64,000 nt of DNA from an uncultured Pelagibacteraceae bacterium (GTDB lineage Bacteria; Pseudomonadota; Alphaproteobacteria; Pelagibacterales; Pelagibacteraceae). The stretch is taken from assembly GCA_902565385.1 (NCBI GenBank), contig CACFEW010000003.1, positions 1 through 64,000 of the forward strand, written 5' to 3'. Positions 23,215-33,374 of this stretch are shown here, in pieces. Position 1 is the first letter of the stretch. Each line of letters opens with the position of its first letter. Both the position numbers and the translations under genes were made by a program. The notes under the pieces are model-generated. The model was not told the origin of the DNA. It did not search any database and saw nothing but the letters and a program-made list of their open reading frames with translations.

Positions 23215-23946
23215 ATGTGGCCTAAAATATCAACAAATTATTCACCCAACTTTAATGCAATTAAAAGAATAAAAAAAAATATTAAATTTATAATTATTCA
23301 CTATACCGGTATGGAATATGAATCATCTGCGTTGAATAGACTTTGTGATATCAAGACAAAAGTTAGTGCGCATTATTTTATAAAAAAAAATGGTTCAATT
23401 ATAAATCTTGTGCCTCCAATATATGAAGCTTGGCATGCGGGAAAGTCCAGCTGGAAAGGTTTAAAATCTCTTAATAAGTACTCTATAGGTGTTGAAATAC
23501 AAAATTCTGGCCATGATAATAAATATGAAAATTTTACTCAAAAACAAATTATCTCAACTAAAAAATTATTAAAATATTTAATGAATAAATATAAAGTTAA
23601 ATCAAAAAATGTTTTAGGACATTCTGATATTGCTCCAGATCGTAAAAAAGATCCTGGAGAAAAGTTTCCATGGAAAGAGTTAGCAAAATCTAGATTGTCC
23701 CAGTGGCATAATTTGAATGAAAACAAACTCAAACGAAAAAGATTAATACTACTAAATTTTGTTGAAGAAAGTAATTTTATGACAAATTTGAGTAAGATTG
23801 GTTATTTTAAAACTTTAAAACAAAAGAAAAACATAAAAAAAAGAAATATTATTAAGGCTTTTCAACGACATTTCAGGCAAAATTTAATAAATGGAATTTC
23901 TGACCAAGAATGCTTAATGATTAGCAAAGATTTACTAAAATCTTAA
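23215..23946 (+). CDS. N-acetylmuramoyl-L-alanine amidase (amidase_2 / AmpD-AmiD type)
   Basis: 243 residues. 'FIIIHYTGM' gives the first zinc His, 'SAHYFIKKNGSI' the family's S-x-H-Y motif, 'AWHAGKSSW' the second, and 'LGHSDIAPDRKKDPGEKFPW' the last His/Asp pair. The C-terminal 60 residues resemble a small peptidoglycan-binding-like helical tail. It cleaves the bond between MurNAc and L-Ala in cell-wall fragments. No signal peptide is evident, so a cytoplasmic recycling (AmpD-like) role is likelier than a secreted one. Divergent from mlaA and immediately upstream of rnpB. Confidence 0.9.
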   Translation: MWPKISTNYSPNFNAIKRIKKNIKFIIIHYTGMEYESSALNRLCDIKTKVSAHYFIKKNGSIINLVPPIYEAWHAGKSSWKGLKSLNKYSIGVEIQNSGHDNKYENFTQKQIISTKKLLKYLMNKYKVKSKNVLGHSDIAPDRKKDPGEKFPWKELAKSRLSQWHNLNENKLKRKRLILLNFVEESNFMTNLSKIGYFKTLKQKKNIKKRNIIKAFQRHFRQNLINGISDQECLMISKDLLKS

Positions 23947-23952
23947 CAATTG

Positions 23953-23981
23953 TTGTTGAAAAAAATTTATTTAATTATAAA
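23953..23981 (+). promoter_or_regulatory. Promoter of rnpB
   Basis: TTGTTG at 23953-23958, a 17-bp spacer, and TATAAA at 23976-23981. The predicted start of transcription, about 23988, coincides with the first paired bases of RNase P RNA. Confidence 0.65.
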
Positions 23982-23987
23982 TTGTTA

Positions 23988-24344
23988 CCGCCAGATAAAT
24001 GACTTATCGCTTTAAGCAATTAAAGAGGAAAGTCCGGGCTCCGCAAGGATACAGTGCCAGGTAATACCTGGCGGGGGCAACCCTAGGGATAGTGCCACAG
24101 AAAATAAACCGCCATAACATGGCAAGGGTGAAAAGGTGTGGTAAGAGCACACCGGTTCTATTGGTAACAATGAACGCTGGAAAACCCCACTGGGAGCAAG
24201 ACTAAGTAGAGGTGATACTGTTGAAAAACTAAAAGCAATTCTTGGCTAGTCACCTGGGTTAGTCGCTTGAGTTTGGAAGTGATTTCAAACCTAGAGAAAT
24301 GATAGGTTTAAATGACAGAACCCGGCTTATAGTTTATCTGGCAA
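23988..24344 (+). ncRNA. rnpB: RNase P RNA, bacterial type A
   Basis: About 357 nt. The conserved block GAGGAAAGTCCGGGCTCC lies at about 24026, and its partner ACAGAACCCGGCTTA near 24315. The ends pair as P1: GCCAGATAAA at 23990-23999 with TTTATCTGGC at 24333-24342. GAGGTGATACTG-like and AAACCCCACTGGGAGCAAGA-like internal elements of the catalytic core are also visible. It is the ribozyme that matures tRNA 5' ends. It has its own promoter and lies between the amidase gene and mraZ. Confidence 0.95.
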
Positions 24345-24422
24345 ATTTTCTTCATTTAAACAATCGACAATTTATAAAATAAATTAGCTTAAATTGCTTA
24401 TTTAAACCCTAAATTGTATGTA

Positions 24423-24466
24423 TTGACACCTAGCCTAAAAACCCATAATATCCCATGTATTCCCAT
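24423..24466 (+). promoter_or_regulatory. mraZ promoter with three MraZ-box repeats
   Basis: -35 TTGACA at 24423-24428, 17-bp spacer, -10 TAATAT at 24446-24451. Three CCCAT units at 24442-24446, 24452-24456 and 24462-24466 repeat with exact 10-bp period, one helical turn. On the minus strand these are ATGGG units, matching the TGGG-N6 direct repeats bound by MraZ in other bacteria. They overlap the -10 and start region, so MraZ probably represses its own operon, and with it the downstream division cluster. Confidence 0.85.
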
Positions 24467-24494
24467 TAAAGGGGGATAAAGGAATATATGGTTT

Positions 24495-24938
24495 ATGTTT
24501 TTATCAACCTACGAAAACAAATTAGACAAAAAAGGAAGGGTGTCAGTGCCGGCGAGCTTTAGATCTTATTTATCTAATTTAGGATACAATGGAGTTATTT
24601 GTTATCCATCATTTAACAATCAATCAATAGAAGCATGGCCCCAAGATAGAGTTGAGAAAATTTCAAATTCAATAGACACCTTAAATCCTTTTGAAGAAAA
24701 AAGAGATTTTTTTGCAACTTCAATATTATCAGAAAGCATAAATTTACAATTTGACAGCGAGGGAAGAATTTCACTTACGCCAAAATTATTAAAACATGCA
24801 AAAATTAAAAATAGCATGGTGTTTGTTGGTCAAGGCAAAACCTTTCAGATATGGGAACCAACAATTTTTGAAAAATTTAAGGTCACTGCAAGAAAAAAAG
24901 CAAATTTAAATCGTGCAAGTCTTAAATGGGAGCATTAA
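24495..24938 (+). CDS. mraZ: Transcriptional regulator MraZ
   Basis: 147 residues with two SpoVT/AbrB-type repeats: '[21 protein letters not shown]' at the N-terminus and '[19 protein letters not shown]' in the second half, both carrying the D-x-x-G-R DNA-contact signature. MraZ forms a ring and binds repeated TGGG boxes. Three such boxes lie 29-53 bp upstream. The start at 24495 is preceded by an AAAGGA ribosome site. It heads the division cluster, but the next gene is ftsZ rather than the usual rsmH. Confidence 0.95.
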   Translation: MFLSTYENKLDKKGRVSVPASFRSYLSNLGYNGVICYPSFNNQSIEAWPQDRVEKISNSIDTLNPFEEKRDFFATSILSESINLQFDSEGRISLTPKLLKHAKIKNSMVFVGQGKTFQIWEPTIFEKFKVTARKKANLNRASLKWEH

Positions 24939-24963
24939 CTTAAAAATAACGGGGGATAACGAA

Positions 24964-26430
24964 ATGACAATTAACTTTAAAACGCCAGAGATAAAAGAAT
25001 TACAACCTAGACTTTTAGTAATGGGAGTTGGTGGTGCAGGTGGAAATGCAATAAATGAAATGATTGAAAATGGAATGCAAGGAGTGGAATTCATTGCAGT
25101 TAATACTGATGCACAAGATCTAAAACATAGTAAAGCAAAATCAAAAATACAAATTGGTTTAAATTTAACTAAAGGTTTAGGGGCAGGTGCAAAAATTGAC
25201 ATAGGACAAGCTGCAGCCGATGAGTCTTTAAATGATATCGTTAATGTTTTACAAGGTGCAAATATGGTTTTTATAGCCGCTGGAATGGGCGGTGGAACAG
25301 GGACTGGTGCTGCACACGTAATTGCAAGAGCCGCTAAAGAATTAAATATTTTAACTGTTGGAGTAGTGACATTACCGTTTTTATATGAAGGCCCGTCAAG
25401 AATGAGAAGAGCTCAGATTGGTCTTGAGGAGTTAAGAAAACATGTTGATACTATTATTGTAATTCCCAATCAAAATTTATTTAAAATAGCGAATGAACAA
25501 ACTACTTTTGAAGAATCATTTAATCTTTCAAATAATGTTTTAATGCATGGTGTACAAAGTGTTACTGATTTAATGGTAAGACCAGGAATCATTAATTTAG
25601 ATTTTGCTGATGTTGAAACAGTTATGGCCTCGATGGGTAAAGCCATGATGGGAACAGGTGAAGCTGAAGGTGAGGGTAGATCCATGAAAGCTACAGAAAT
25701 GGCAATCAGCAATCCTTTAATTGATGACTATACTCTTAAGGGCGCAAAGGGATTACTTGTCAATATTACAGGTGGTAAAGACCTTAAATTATTTGAAGTT
25801 GATGAAGTAGTTAACAAAATAAGATCTGAGGTTGAGGCTGATGCCGAAGTAATTATAGGTGCAATTACTGACCCGTCTCTTGAAGGTAAAATAAGAGTAT
25901 CAATTGTTGCCACTGCTTTAGATGGACAACAACCAGAAACAAAATCAGTTATAAACATGGTACACAGGATTCAAAATAGAAATCCTGGATATTCTGATTT
26001 TTCAAATTTAGGATCTAATACTTCTTTTAATTTTTCAACTAGTACTCCTATTTCAAGTGGTGCTAATGCTTTAAAATTAGAGAATGAAATATCAACTGAA
26101 AATGTTAGTGAAACCGTTTCAACAGAGAATATTAATCAAATTAATGATCAATATCATGAGGAATTATTAAAGAACCAACAAGTTGAAAGTTTAGTTGAAA
26201 ACACTAAAGAAGATGAGGAAAGTTCTTTTACTAGAGAAGCTGTCGATGAATCACCTCAAGAAGATGAAATAAAAGATGATTTAAAGGAGTTTGGTGTGGA
26301 TAGGAATGCACCAGACTTATTTAGTTCTCAAGAAGAAACATCTTCAACAGAAAATCTTTTGTCCAAAGAAAATGAGGACCAAGAAGACGACTTAGAGATA
26401 CCAGCATTTTTAAGAAGACAAAAAAATTAA
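24964..26430 (+). CDS. ftsZ: Cell division GTPase FtsZ
   Basis: 488 residues from ATG 24964; a GTG frame extension to 24913 is rejected because GGGGGAT at 24950-24956 is a good ribosome site for 24964. N-terminal GTPase: '[15 protein letters not shown]' from 19, tubulin signature GGGTGTG at 109-115, then the T7 catalytic loop '[10 protein letters not shown]'. After about residue 330 comes a long acidic disordered linker, ending in the conserved tail '[10 protein letters not shown]'. It polymerises into the division ring. Position is unusual: between mraZ and rsmH instead of after ftsA. The tail normally docks FtsA, whose docking domain is missing from the ftsA-slot protein here. Confidence 0.97.
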   Translation: MTINFKTPEIKELQPRLLVMGVGGAGGNAINEMIENGMQGVEFIAVNTDAQDLKHSKAKSKIQIGLNLTKGLGAGAKIDIGQAAADESLNDIVNVLQGANMVFIAAGMGGGTGTGAAHVIARAAKELNILTVGVVTLPFLYEGPSRMRRAQIGLEELRKHVDTIIVIPNQNLFKIANEQTTFEESFNLSNNVLMHGVQSVTDLMVRPGIINLDFADVETVMASMGKAMMGTGEAEGEGRSMKATEMAISNPLIDDYTLKGAKGLLVNITGGKDLKLFEVDEVVNKIRSEVEADAEVIIGAITDPSLEGKIRVSIVATALDGQQPETKSVINMVHRIQNRNPGYSDFSNLGSNTSFNFSTSTPISSGANALKLENEISTENVSETVSTENINQINDQYHEELLKNQQVESLVENTKEDEESSFTREAVDESPQEDEIKDDLKEFGVDRNAPDLFSSQEETSSTENLLSKENEDQEDDLEIPAFLRRQKN

Positions 26431-26448
26431 TGGTCTTCGTAAAAATAA

Positions 26449-27459
26449 ATGGAAGCCACCATAGTACAGGATAAAACAAAACATTATCCAGTACTGCTAA
26501 AAGAAATTATTAGCATTATTACCCCTCAATATGGTGGCACATTTATCGACTGTACCTTTGGTCAAGGCGGTTACACTCGAGAAATTCTTAAGAACAAAAA
26601 CAACAAAGTTATTGGGTTTGATAGAGATTCTGAAAGTTTAAAAATTGCAAAAGAAATTGAAAAAAAATTTCCAGGAAGATTTAGCTTTAAAAATTTAAAT
26701 TTTAGTAAATTAGGAAATTTAAAACTCAAAGATGAAAACGTTCGAGGTGTATTATTTGATCTAGGTTATTCATTTACACAGATTAAAGATCCAAAAAAAG
26801 GATTGTCTTTTAATTCTAGAGGATCGTTGGATATGAGGATGGGTTTAAACGAATTTTCAGCTAAAGAAGCAATAAATAAATTAGATGGAAAAAGTCTTAT
26901 TAAAATTTTTAAATTTTTTGGTGACGAAAGAGATTCAAAACTAATCGTTAAGAATATTCTTAAAGATAGATTGTTAAAAGAAATAGATACCCCTCATTTA
27001 GTAAAAATTATTGAAAAATCAAAAAAAGGAAATAATAAAAAAATTCACCCTGCAACTAAAGTTTTTCAGGCATTAAGAATTTTTGTTAACAAGGAAATAA
27101 GTGAGCTAATTTATGGAATGATACATGCAGCTAAAGTTTTAAAAAAGGATGGTCTTTTGGTTATCGTAACTTTTCATTCTTTAGAAGATAAAATTGTAAA
27201 ATATTTCTTTAGAAGTCTTTCAGAACATAAAAGTGTATCTAGATACCAACCTGATAAAATACACGAGGAAATCTTATTTAAATTACATCAAAAAAAGCCA
27301 ATAGTGCCATCGACTCTAGAGCTTAAAGAAAACCCTCCTTCTAGGTCTGCAAAATTAAGGTGCTTAATAAAAAAGGAAAATATTTACGATTTTAAAACTG
27401 ATATTTTAGACAAATTTAAAGATTTAATTGAAATTGAAAATCTTGGACATAACTTATGA
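26449..27459 (+). CDS. rsmH: 16S rRNA (cytosine-1402-N4) methyltransferase
   Basis: 336 residues. '[10 protein letters not shown]', the SAM-binding '[16 protein letters not shown]', '[11 protein letters not shown]', 'RGSLDMRMG' and the C-terminal '[19 protein letters not shown]' and '[15 protein letters not shown]' are all RsmH (MraW) motifs, in order and of full length. It methylates N4 of C1402 in the ribosomal decoding centre. Starts 18 bp after ftsZ and overlaps ftsL by 4 bp. Confidence 0.97.
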   Translation: MEATIVQDKTKHYPVLLKEIISIITPQYGGTFIDCTFGQGGYTREILKNKNNKVIGFDRDSESLKIAKEIEKKFPGRFSFKNLNFSKLGNLKLKDENVRGVLFDLGYSFTQIKDPKKGLSFNSRGSLDMRMGLNEFSAKEAINKLDGKSLIKIFKFFGDERDSKLIVKNILKDRLLKEIDTPHLVKIIEKSKKGNNKKIHPATKVFQALRIFVNKEISELIYGMIHAAKVLKKDGLLVIVTFHSLEDKIVKYFFRSLSEHKSVSRYQPDKIHEEILFKLHQKKPIVPSTLELKENPPSRSAKLRCLIKKENIYDFKTDILDKFKDLIEIENLGHNL

Positions 27460-27767
27460 AAAAAATACTAACTATTGGTTTAATTTTTTCACTTATTGTA
27501 ATTACCTCTTTTATAAAAAATTCTACAAAGAAAATTGATGAAGAATTGTTCAGTTTAAAAGAGAATATATCAGATTTAAATTTAGAATTAGATAATGTGA
27601 AACTTGAATTTGATTATTTAAGCTCTCCAGAAAAACTGATTAGTTATCAAAATCTTTATTTTGAAAATAAATTAACCCAAAAGAGTATAAATGAAATTGG
27701 AATTATTGGCTTCACGAGAGAAAAAATTCTTACAAACGATGTCAAAATTATAGATAGCGAAAAATAA
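27456..27767 (+). CDS. ftsL: FtsL-like divisome protein
   Basis: 103 residues: a short cytoplasmic N-terminus, one membrane helix (about 3-20), then a heptad-patterned coiled coil, then '[12 protein letters not shown]', which matches the alphaproteobacterial FtsL 'L..P.RLE.LA' end. FtsL sequences are very divergent, so the call rests on this layout and on position between rsmH and ftsI, overlapping rsmH by 4 bp. It would pair with FtsB and FtsQ to activate FtsWI. No ftsB is in the window. Confidence 0.8.
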   Translation: MKKILTIGLIFSLIVITSFIKNSTKKIDEELFSLKENISDLNLELDNVKLEFDYLSSPEKLISYQNLYFENKLTQKSINEIGIIGFTREKILTNDVKIIDSEK

Positions 27768-27771
27768 TATT

Positions 27772-29442
27772 ATGAAGTTTATTCTCCAAGAAAACAAAGA
27801 AGAATTTGAATTTAAAAGTGACAAAAAAAACTTTGATATTAAGTTTAATAGAGTTGCATTTATTTTTTTTATTTTTTTTCTAATTTCTTTAATTTATTGT
27901 ATTCATCTTACTCATCTGGGATCAAGAGATTTAAATTCTAATATTTCAAAGAATTATGGCTCTTTTAAAAAAATTCAGAGAGCAAATATCTTAGATCGAA
28001 ACAATCATTTTTTAGCAAAAACTGTTAATTCTATTGATATTGGAATAAATCCAGTTGAAGCGATAGATAAAAAAAAATTGTTACTTAATCTAAAATACAT
28101 TTTTCCTGATAAAGATTTTGAATTAATTAATTCAAAACTTTCAAAAGATAAATTTTTTTGGTTTGAAAAAAAAATTTCAGAGGAGAACTATGAGAAAATT
28201 ATGATGTTGGGTGATAAATCAATAAAACCACATGAAAATCTTATAAGAGTTTATCCACAAAAAAATTTATTTAGTCATATAATAGGACAAATAGATGATG
28301 ATAACCTGGGGATTTCTGGGTTAGAGAAATCATTAGATGCAGATTTAAAAAAAAACGATAAATCTATTCAACTTACTGTCGATAAAGATATTCAGTTCCT
28401 GATAAGAGAAGAGTTAATAAGGTTTAATAAAATATTTAAAACTAAAGGTAGTGCCTCAATTTTAATGGATATTAATAATGGTGAGATATTATCGATTATT
28501 TCGCTGCCTGATTTTGACCCTAATCAAAGAGAAAATATTACAGATGTGAATTATATTAATAGAGCAACTAAAGGTGTTTATGAATTAGGTTCTGTTTTTA
28601 AAACTTTTACCCTGGCAGCAGCCTTAAATGAAAAGATAATAGAGCCAAATACTGAATTTAAAAATTTAGAAAAAAATATTACTTGTGGAAAAAATAAAAT
28701 AAGTGAATATGACAAAAAAATTCCCTCCAACTTAACTGCTGAAGAAATATTAATCCGCTCAGGCAACATAGGTTCAGTAAGAATCGGCCAAGCAATTGGG
28801 ATTGAAAAATATAAAAAATTTTTAAATGATCTTAACTTAATTAACTCAATACAATTTGACATAGAGGAAATGGGTAAACCAATACCCTTTAATTGGGGAA
28901 AGTGTAAGCTTGCAACAACTTCATATGGACATGGAATAACTACTACAATTTTACAATTAACTAGCGCTTACTCTACTATTGCTAACGGTGGTTTTAGGAT
29001 CAATCCAACTCTTATAAAAAAAGAAAAATATATTAAAGGAGAAAGAATTTTAGAGGAAAATGTTTCATTAAATCTTGTTTCAATATTAAGAAAAATTGTA
29101 ACTACAAAAGAAGGTACAGCAACTCTAGCTAATGTAGAAGGTTATGAGGTTGCAGGGAAAACTGGTACCGCAGAAAAAATTTTAGAGGGTGGATATTCCC
29201 GAAAAAAAATTAATACTTTTGCTTCAGTGTTTCCAGCCTCAAATCCCAAGTATAGCTTAGTTGTGATGTTGGATGAGCCTAAAACAAATAGTGAGTACGT
29301 TTATAATTATAGAGATGGATCAGGAATAAAATACAAAGGAACTCCTTTTAATACTGCGGGTTGGACTTCAGTTGAAGTTGTTGGTCAAATTATAGAAAAG
29401 ATTGGGCCTATTTTAGCCACAAAATACGCGCAAATTAATTAA
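27772..29442 (+). CDS. ftsI: Penicillin-binding protein 3, division transpeptidase
   Basis: 556 residues. One N-terminal membrane helix (about 24-46), the pedestal domain, then the transpeptidase with SxxK at Ser274 ('LGSVFKTF'), SxN at Ser330-Gly-Asn332 and Lys463-Thr-Gly. These are the three class B PBP active-site motifs. It crosslinks septal peptidoglycan with FtsW. Lies 4 bp after ftsL and 2 bp before the murE-murF gene. Confidence 0.97.
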   Translation: MKFILQENKEEFEFKSDKKNFDIKFNRVAFIFFIFFLISLIYCIHLTHLGSRDLNSNISKNYGSFKKIQRANILDRNNHFLAKTVNSIDIGINPVEAIDKKKLLLNLKYIFPDKDFELINSKLSKDKFFWFEKKISEENYEKIMMLGDKSIKPHENLIRVYPQKNLFSHIIGQIDDDNLGISGLEKSLDADLKKNDKSIQLTVDKDIQFLIREELIRFNKIFKTKGSASILMDINNGEILSIISLPDFDPNQRENITDVNYINRATKGVYELGSVFKTFTLAAALNEKIIEPNTEFKNLEKNITCGKNKISEYDKKIPSNLTAEEILIRSGNIGSVRIGQAIGIEKYKKFLNDLNLINSIQFDIEEMGKPIPFNWGKCKLATTSYGHGITTTILQLTSAYSTIANGGFRINPTLIKKEKYIKGERILEENVSLNLVSILRKIVTTKEGTATLANVEGYEVAGKTGTAEKILEGGYSRKKINTFASVFPASNPKYSLVVMLDEPKTNSEYVYNYRDGSGIKYKGTPFNTAGWTSVEVVGQIIEKIGPILATKYAQIN

Positions 29443-29444
29443 CA

Positions 29445-32288
29445 ATGTTATTAGGCAATTATTTTAACAATATAGATAATAGTAAAAAAAAAATTTTTTT
29501 CTCAGGGATTTCATTCAATTCAAAAGATATTAAAAAAGATAATATTTTTTTTGCTATAAAAGGGAATAATTTTGATGGAAATAAATTCATTTCTATTGCA
29601 ATAAAAAAAGGCTCTAAAATTATTATAAGCGAGAGAAGAATAACAAATCCCCAAAAGGATATTTTATTCATTCATACAAAAAATATAAGAAAACTTTTAG
29701 CAGAAATCGCTTTTAAAATTTATAAGAATAAACCAAATAATTTAATTGCTGTAACTGGAACAAATGGAAAATCATCTGTTTCAGATTTTTATTTTCAATT
29801 GTTAAAACTTAATAAAATAAAAGTCGCCTCAATCGGAACATTAGGTGTAAAATCGAAAAATATAAGACGAAATTTACAAAATACTACGATAGACCCAATT
29901 CGAATGGGACAAATATTATCTAAATTAAAATCTCAAAAAATTAATAATGTAATTATGGAAGCATCCAGCCACGGTCTAACTCAACATAGGTTGGATGGTC
30001 TAAAGTTTTCATCTGGTATTTTCACAAATTTATCTCAAGATCACCTAGATTATCATAAAAATTTTAAAGAATATTTTAAAGCAAAACTGTACCTCTTTGA
30101 AAATTTGATAGGAAAGAAAGGAAATGTAATAACAGATGAAACATTACCAGAATTTAAAAGAATAAAAAAAATCGCAATTTCTAGAAAATTGAAATTGCAG
30201 GTTTTAAATAATAGCAAAAATCAATTTCAAATTTTATCTCATAGTTATAGAGGTGAGAAACAAATATTAAAAATTAGATACTATAATCTAACAAGAAAAA
30301 TAAATTTAAATCTTATCGGAAAAATACAATTAAAAAATATTTTAATGGCGATTATTGCAGCAAAAAATAGCAATATAAGTTTAATCAAGATTCTAAATGT
30401 TTTATCACAACTTAAGCCAATAGATGGAAGATTTGAAAAAATAGGTAAAATCAAAAATAGGTCTAAAGTAATACTTGATTATGCACACACACCAGATGCA
30501 CTAAGAATATGTCTTTCAAACCTTAAAGAGCAATTTCCAAATAAAAAAATAATTTTACTCTTTGGTTGTGGTGGAAATAGAGATCAAAATAAAAGATTTA
30601 AAATGGGAAAGATTGCATGTGATTATTCTAACGAAATTTATTTAACAGATGATAATCCTAGATTTGAAGATCCAAGAAAAATAAGAGATGATATTAAAAA
30701 GGGTATTCAAGACACTTCGATAAAAGAAATTCCTGATAGAAAAAAAGCTATTTCTGAGGCCATAAAAAATTTAAATACAGGTGATATTTTGTTGGTTGCT
30801 GGAAAAGGTCATGAGAAAACTCAAGATTTTGGTAAAAAGAAAATTTATTTTTCAGACAAAAAAATTATTTTAGATTGTATTAAACTTAAGAATACAAACT
30901 TATCAAAAAACTTTAAGATAAATATTATTAAAGAATTATCGAAAATCAAAAATAAAATTCCTTTAGTAAAAGCAGATAAAGCAAGAATTAACTCCAAAGA
31001 GGTAAATAAGAATGATATCTTTTTTGCTATTAAAGGAAAAAAAAATGATGGAAATGAATATATTGGAGAGGCATTTAAAAATAAAGCATCATTAGTTGTA
31101 GTAAATAAAGTTCAAAATAAATTTAATAGCAAACGTCAGATAAAAGTAAGAAATACATTAAAATTTATGACTGAAATTTCAAAAATATTTAGACAAAATA
31201 TCGATACAAATATTATAGCTATTACAGGAAGTTGTGGAAAAACTACTCTCAAAGAATTATTGGGCAATGTGTTAGGAAAGATTTCTAGTGTTAGTATTTC
31301 TCCAAAATCATATAACAATAAATTTGGAGTTCCATTAAGTTTACTTAATTTAAAACATAGTGATGAATTTGGAGTTTTAGAGGTTGGTATGGATAAAAAA
31401 GGGGAAATAGATAATTTAACAAATATTATAAAACCGAATGTTGGCTTGATAACTAACATAAATTATGCACATGCAAAAAATTTCAAAAATATCAAACAAA
31501 TTGCTTTAGCTAAAGCAGAGATAATTAAAAATATATTACCCAATGGTTTTGTTGTCTTGAATGCTGATGATAGTTTTTTCAAATTACATAAAAAAATTGC
31601 TGAAAATAATAATATTAATGTGATTTCTTTTGGGATTAAAACTAAAAAAGCAAATGTTAAGTTGTTTGATATTAAAAAAGTTAAAAAGGCATTTAAAATT
31701 AAAGTTAAACTTAATGATAAGTTTAAATATTTTATAATTTCTAATAATTTTCAAAGTAATATTTATAATATCTTAAGCGCTTTAAGTGTAATAAGTATTT
31801 ACAAAGATGTGCTTAAACTTAATGAAAAAATTTTCTTAGATTTTAGAAGTCCAGCAGGAAGAGGAGATCATTCTATAATAAAGATAGGTAACAAAAAAAT
31901 AAACTTAATTGATGAAAGTTATAATTCTAATCCTCTATCTTTAAAATCAGCCTTAAAAAATTATGACAATATAGATACAAAAAAATATCGTAAATATCTT
32001 TTGCTTGGAGATATGATGGAACTTGGTTCACATTCAAAAAAACTTCACCAATCAATAGTTCCTTTAATAAACGAGACAAATATTGATAAAGTATTTGTTA
32101 TGGGAAAAATGGTAAGAGAAATATTCGATAATATTGTGAAAGTAAAAAGAGGAAGAATTTTAGAAAATAAATCAGGAATTTTTGAATTAATTAAGAAAGA
32201 TTTCAATAATAATGATTATTTAATGATTAAAGCCTCAAATGCGACAGGTTTTAACAGTATAGTAAATAACTTGAAGGGTTTAAATTAA
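29445..32288 (+). CDS. murE/murF: MurE-MurF fusion: UDP-MurNAc-tripeptide and pentapeptide synthetase
   Basis: 947 residues encode two Mur ligases in one chain. The first half (1 to about 480) is MurE: 'TGTNGKS' at 104-110, 'HGLTQHRLDG', 'NLSQDHLDYH', and Asp403-Asn-Pro-Arg406, the motif associated with meso-diaminopimelate. The second half (about 490-947) is MurF: 'TGSCGKTT' from 594, 'SYNNKFGVPLSLLNL', and 'DESYNSNPLSLKSAL'. Both P-loops are intact. The product is UDP-MurNAc-pentapeptide made by two successive ligations. No stop or frameshift separates the halves. A similar N-terminal substrate-binding motif ('NDIFFAIKG') appears at both starts. Confidence 0.95.
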   Translation: MLLGNYFNNIDNSKKKIFFSGISFNSKDIKKDNIFFAIKGNNFDGNKFISIAIKKGSKIIISERRITNPQKDILFIHTKNIRKLLAEIAFKIYKNKPNNLIAVTGTNGKSSVSDFYFQLLKLNKIKVASIGTLGVKSKNIRRNLQNTTIDPIRMGQILSKLKSQKINNVIMEASSHGLTQHRLDGLKFSSGIFTNLSQDHLDYHKNFKEYFKAKLYLFENLIGKKGNVITDETLPEFKRIKKIAISRKLKLQVLNNSKNQFQILSHSYRGEKQILKIRYYNLTRKINLNLIGKIQLKNILMAIIAAKNSNISLIKILNVLSQLKPIDGRFEKIGKIKNRSKVILDYAHTPDALRICLSNLKEQFPNKKIILLFGCGGNRDQNKRFKMGKIACDYSNEIYLTDDNPRFEDPRKIRDDIKKGIQDTSIKEIPDRKKAISEAIKNLNTGDILLVAGKGHEKTQDFGKKKIYFSDKKIILDCIKLKNTNLSKNFKINIIKELSKIKNKIPLVKADKARINSKEVNKNDIFFAIKGKKNDGNEYIGEAFKNKASLVVVNKVQNKFNSKRQIKVRNTLKFMTEISKIFRQNIDTNIIAITGSCGKTTLKELLGNVLGKISSVSISPKSYNNKFGVPLSLLNLKHSDEFGVLEVGMDKKGEIDNLTNIIKPNVGLITNINYAHAKNFKNIKQIALAKAEIIKNILPNGFVVLNADDSFFKLHKKIAENNNINVISFGIKTKKANVKLFDIKKVKKAFKIKVKLNDKFKYFIISNNFQSNIYNILSALSVISIYKDVLKLNEKIFLDFRSPAGRGDHSIIKIGNKKINLIDESYNSNPLSLKSALKNYDNIDTKKYRKYLLLGDMMELGSHSKKLHQSIVPLINETNIDKVFVMGKMVREIFDNIVKVKRGRILENKSGIFELIKKDFNNNDYLMIKASNATGFNSIVNNLKGLN

Positions 32289-33374
32289 ATGCTTTATCAA
32301 TTTTTACTAAATTTTGTTGATAGTTTAAGTTTTTTAAATGTATTTAAATATCTAACATTTAGGACTGGTTTATCTTTTTTTACGTCATTAATTATTGTTT
32401 TAATTATTGGAGGAACTTTTATAAAATTTTTTTCAAAACAAAAAATTTTAAATCCTATCCGTAATGATGGTCCAGAAGATCATATAGTTAAGAAAATAGG
32501 AACTCCGACTATGGGTGGAGTAATTATTTTGATTGGTTTGTTAATATCAGTACTATTCTGGGCTGATTTATCGAATTTAAATGTTTTATTTTGTTTATAT
32601 ATCGCAATTTCTTTTGGTCTGCTTGGGGCATTCGATGATTATAAAAAAATAAAGCACAGTAACTCTTCAGGTATCTCATCAAAGTTAAAATTAACCTTTC
32701 AAATAATACTAGCAATAGTTGGTGTTAGTTTTTATGTTTACTTTAATGACTATCAAGATTTAACTAATCTATATTTTCCTTTTTTTAAAAACCTCATCAT
32801 TAATCTCGGATGGTTTTTTATACCTTTTTCAATATTTGTAATTATTGGTTCATCGAATGCTGTAAATCTCACTGATGGATTAGATGGGTTAGCAACAGTG
32901 CCTGTTATACTTGTTGCAGCTTGTTTTGCATTTATAAGTTATGTTACAGGAAACATTGTATTCTCAACTTATTTACAAATTCCTTACATAGAGGGAACTG
33001 GGGAAGTTTCAATTTTTTGTGGAGCAATCATTGGCTCTTGCTTAGGCTTTTTATGGTTCAACGCACCTCCAGCAAAAATTTTTATGGGAGATACTGGATC
33101 TTTGTCTTTGGGTGGCTCTCTAGGAGCAGTTGGTATAATAACAAAACATGAAATAGTTTTAGCAATTACTGGAGGTTTATTTGTTCTTGAAGCAGTTTCA
33201 GTGATTGTGCAAGTAATATCATTTAAACTTACTGGTAAAAGAGTTTTTAAAATGGCACCAATCCATCATCATTTTGAGAAGAAAGGTTGGCCTGAATCAA
33301 CAGTTGTAATTAGATTTTGGATAATTTCTATCATTTTATCAATGATAGGACTTGCTACATTAAAATTAAGATAA
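32289..33374 (+). CDS. mraY: Phospho-MurNAc-pentapeptide transferase MraY
   Basis: 361 residues with about ten membrane helices. Catalytic motifs visible: 'GAFDDYKKI', 'NAVNLTDGLDGLA', 'FMGDTGSLSLGG' and 'MAPIHHHFEKKGW'. It transfers phospho-MurNAc-pentapeptide to undecaprenyl phosphate, making lipid I in the inner membrane. Begins directly after murE/murF, and its stop overlaps the murD start. Confidence 0.97.
   Translation: MLYQFLLNFVDSLSFLNVFKYLTFRTGLSFFTSLIIVLIIGGTFIKFFSKQKILNPIRNDGPEDHIVKKIGTPTMGGVIILIGLLISVLFWADLSNLNVLFCLYIAISFGLLGAFDDYKKIKHSNSSGISSKLKLTFQIILAIVGVSFYVYFNDYQDLTNLYFPFFKNLIINLGWFFIPFSIFVIIGSSNAVNLTDGLDGLATVPVILVAACFAFISYVTGNIVFSTYLQIPYIEGTGEVSIFCGAIIGSCLGFLWFNAPPAKIFMGDTGSLSLGGSLGAVGIITKHEIVLAITGGLFVLEAVSVIVQVISFKLTGKRVFKMAPIHHHFEKKGWPESTVVIRFWIISIILSMIGLATLKLR

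Noticed and set aside
24913-24963. GTG start for FtsZ inside mraZ
   Set aside because: It would overlap mraZ and lacks a ribosome site; GGGGGAT precedes the ATG at 24964 and FtsZ homology needs no extension.
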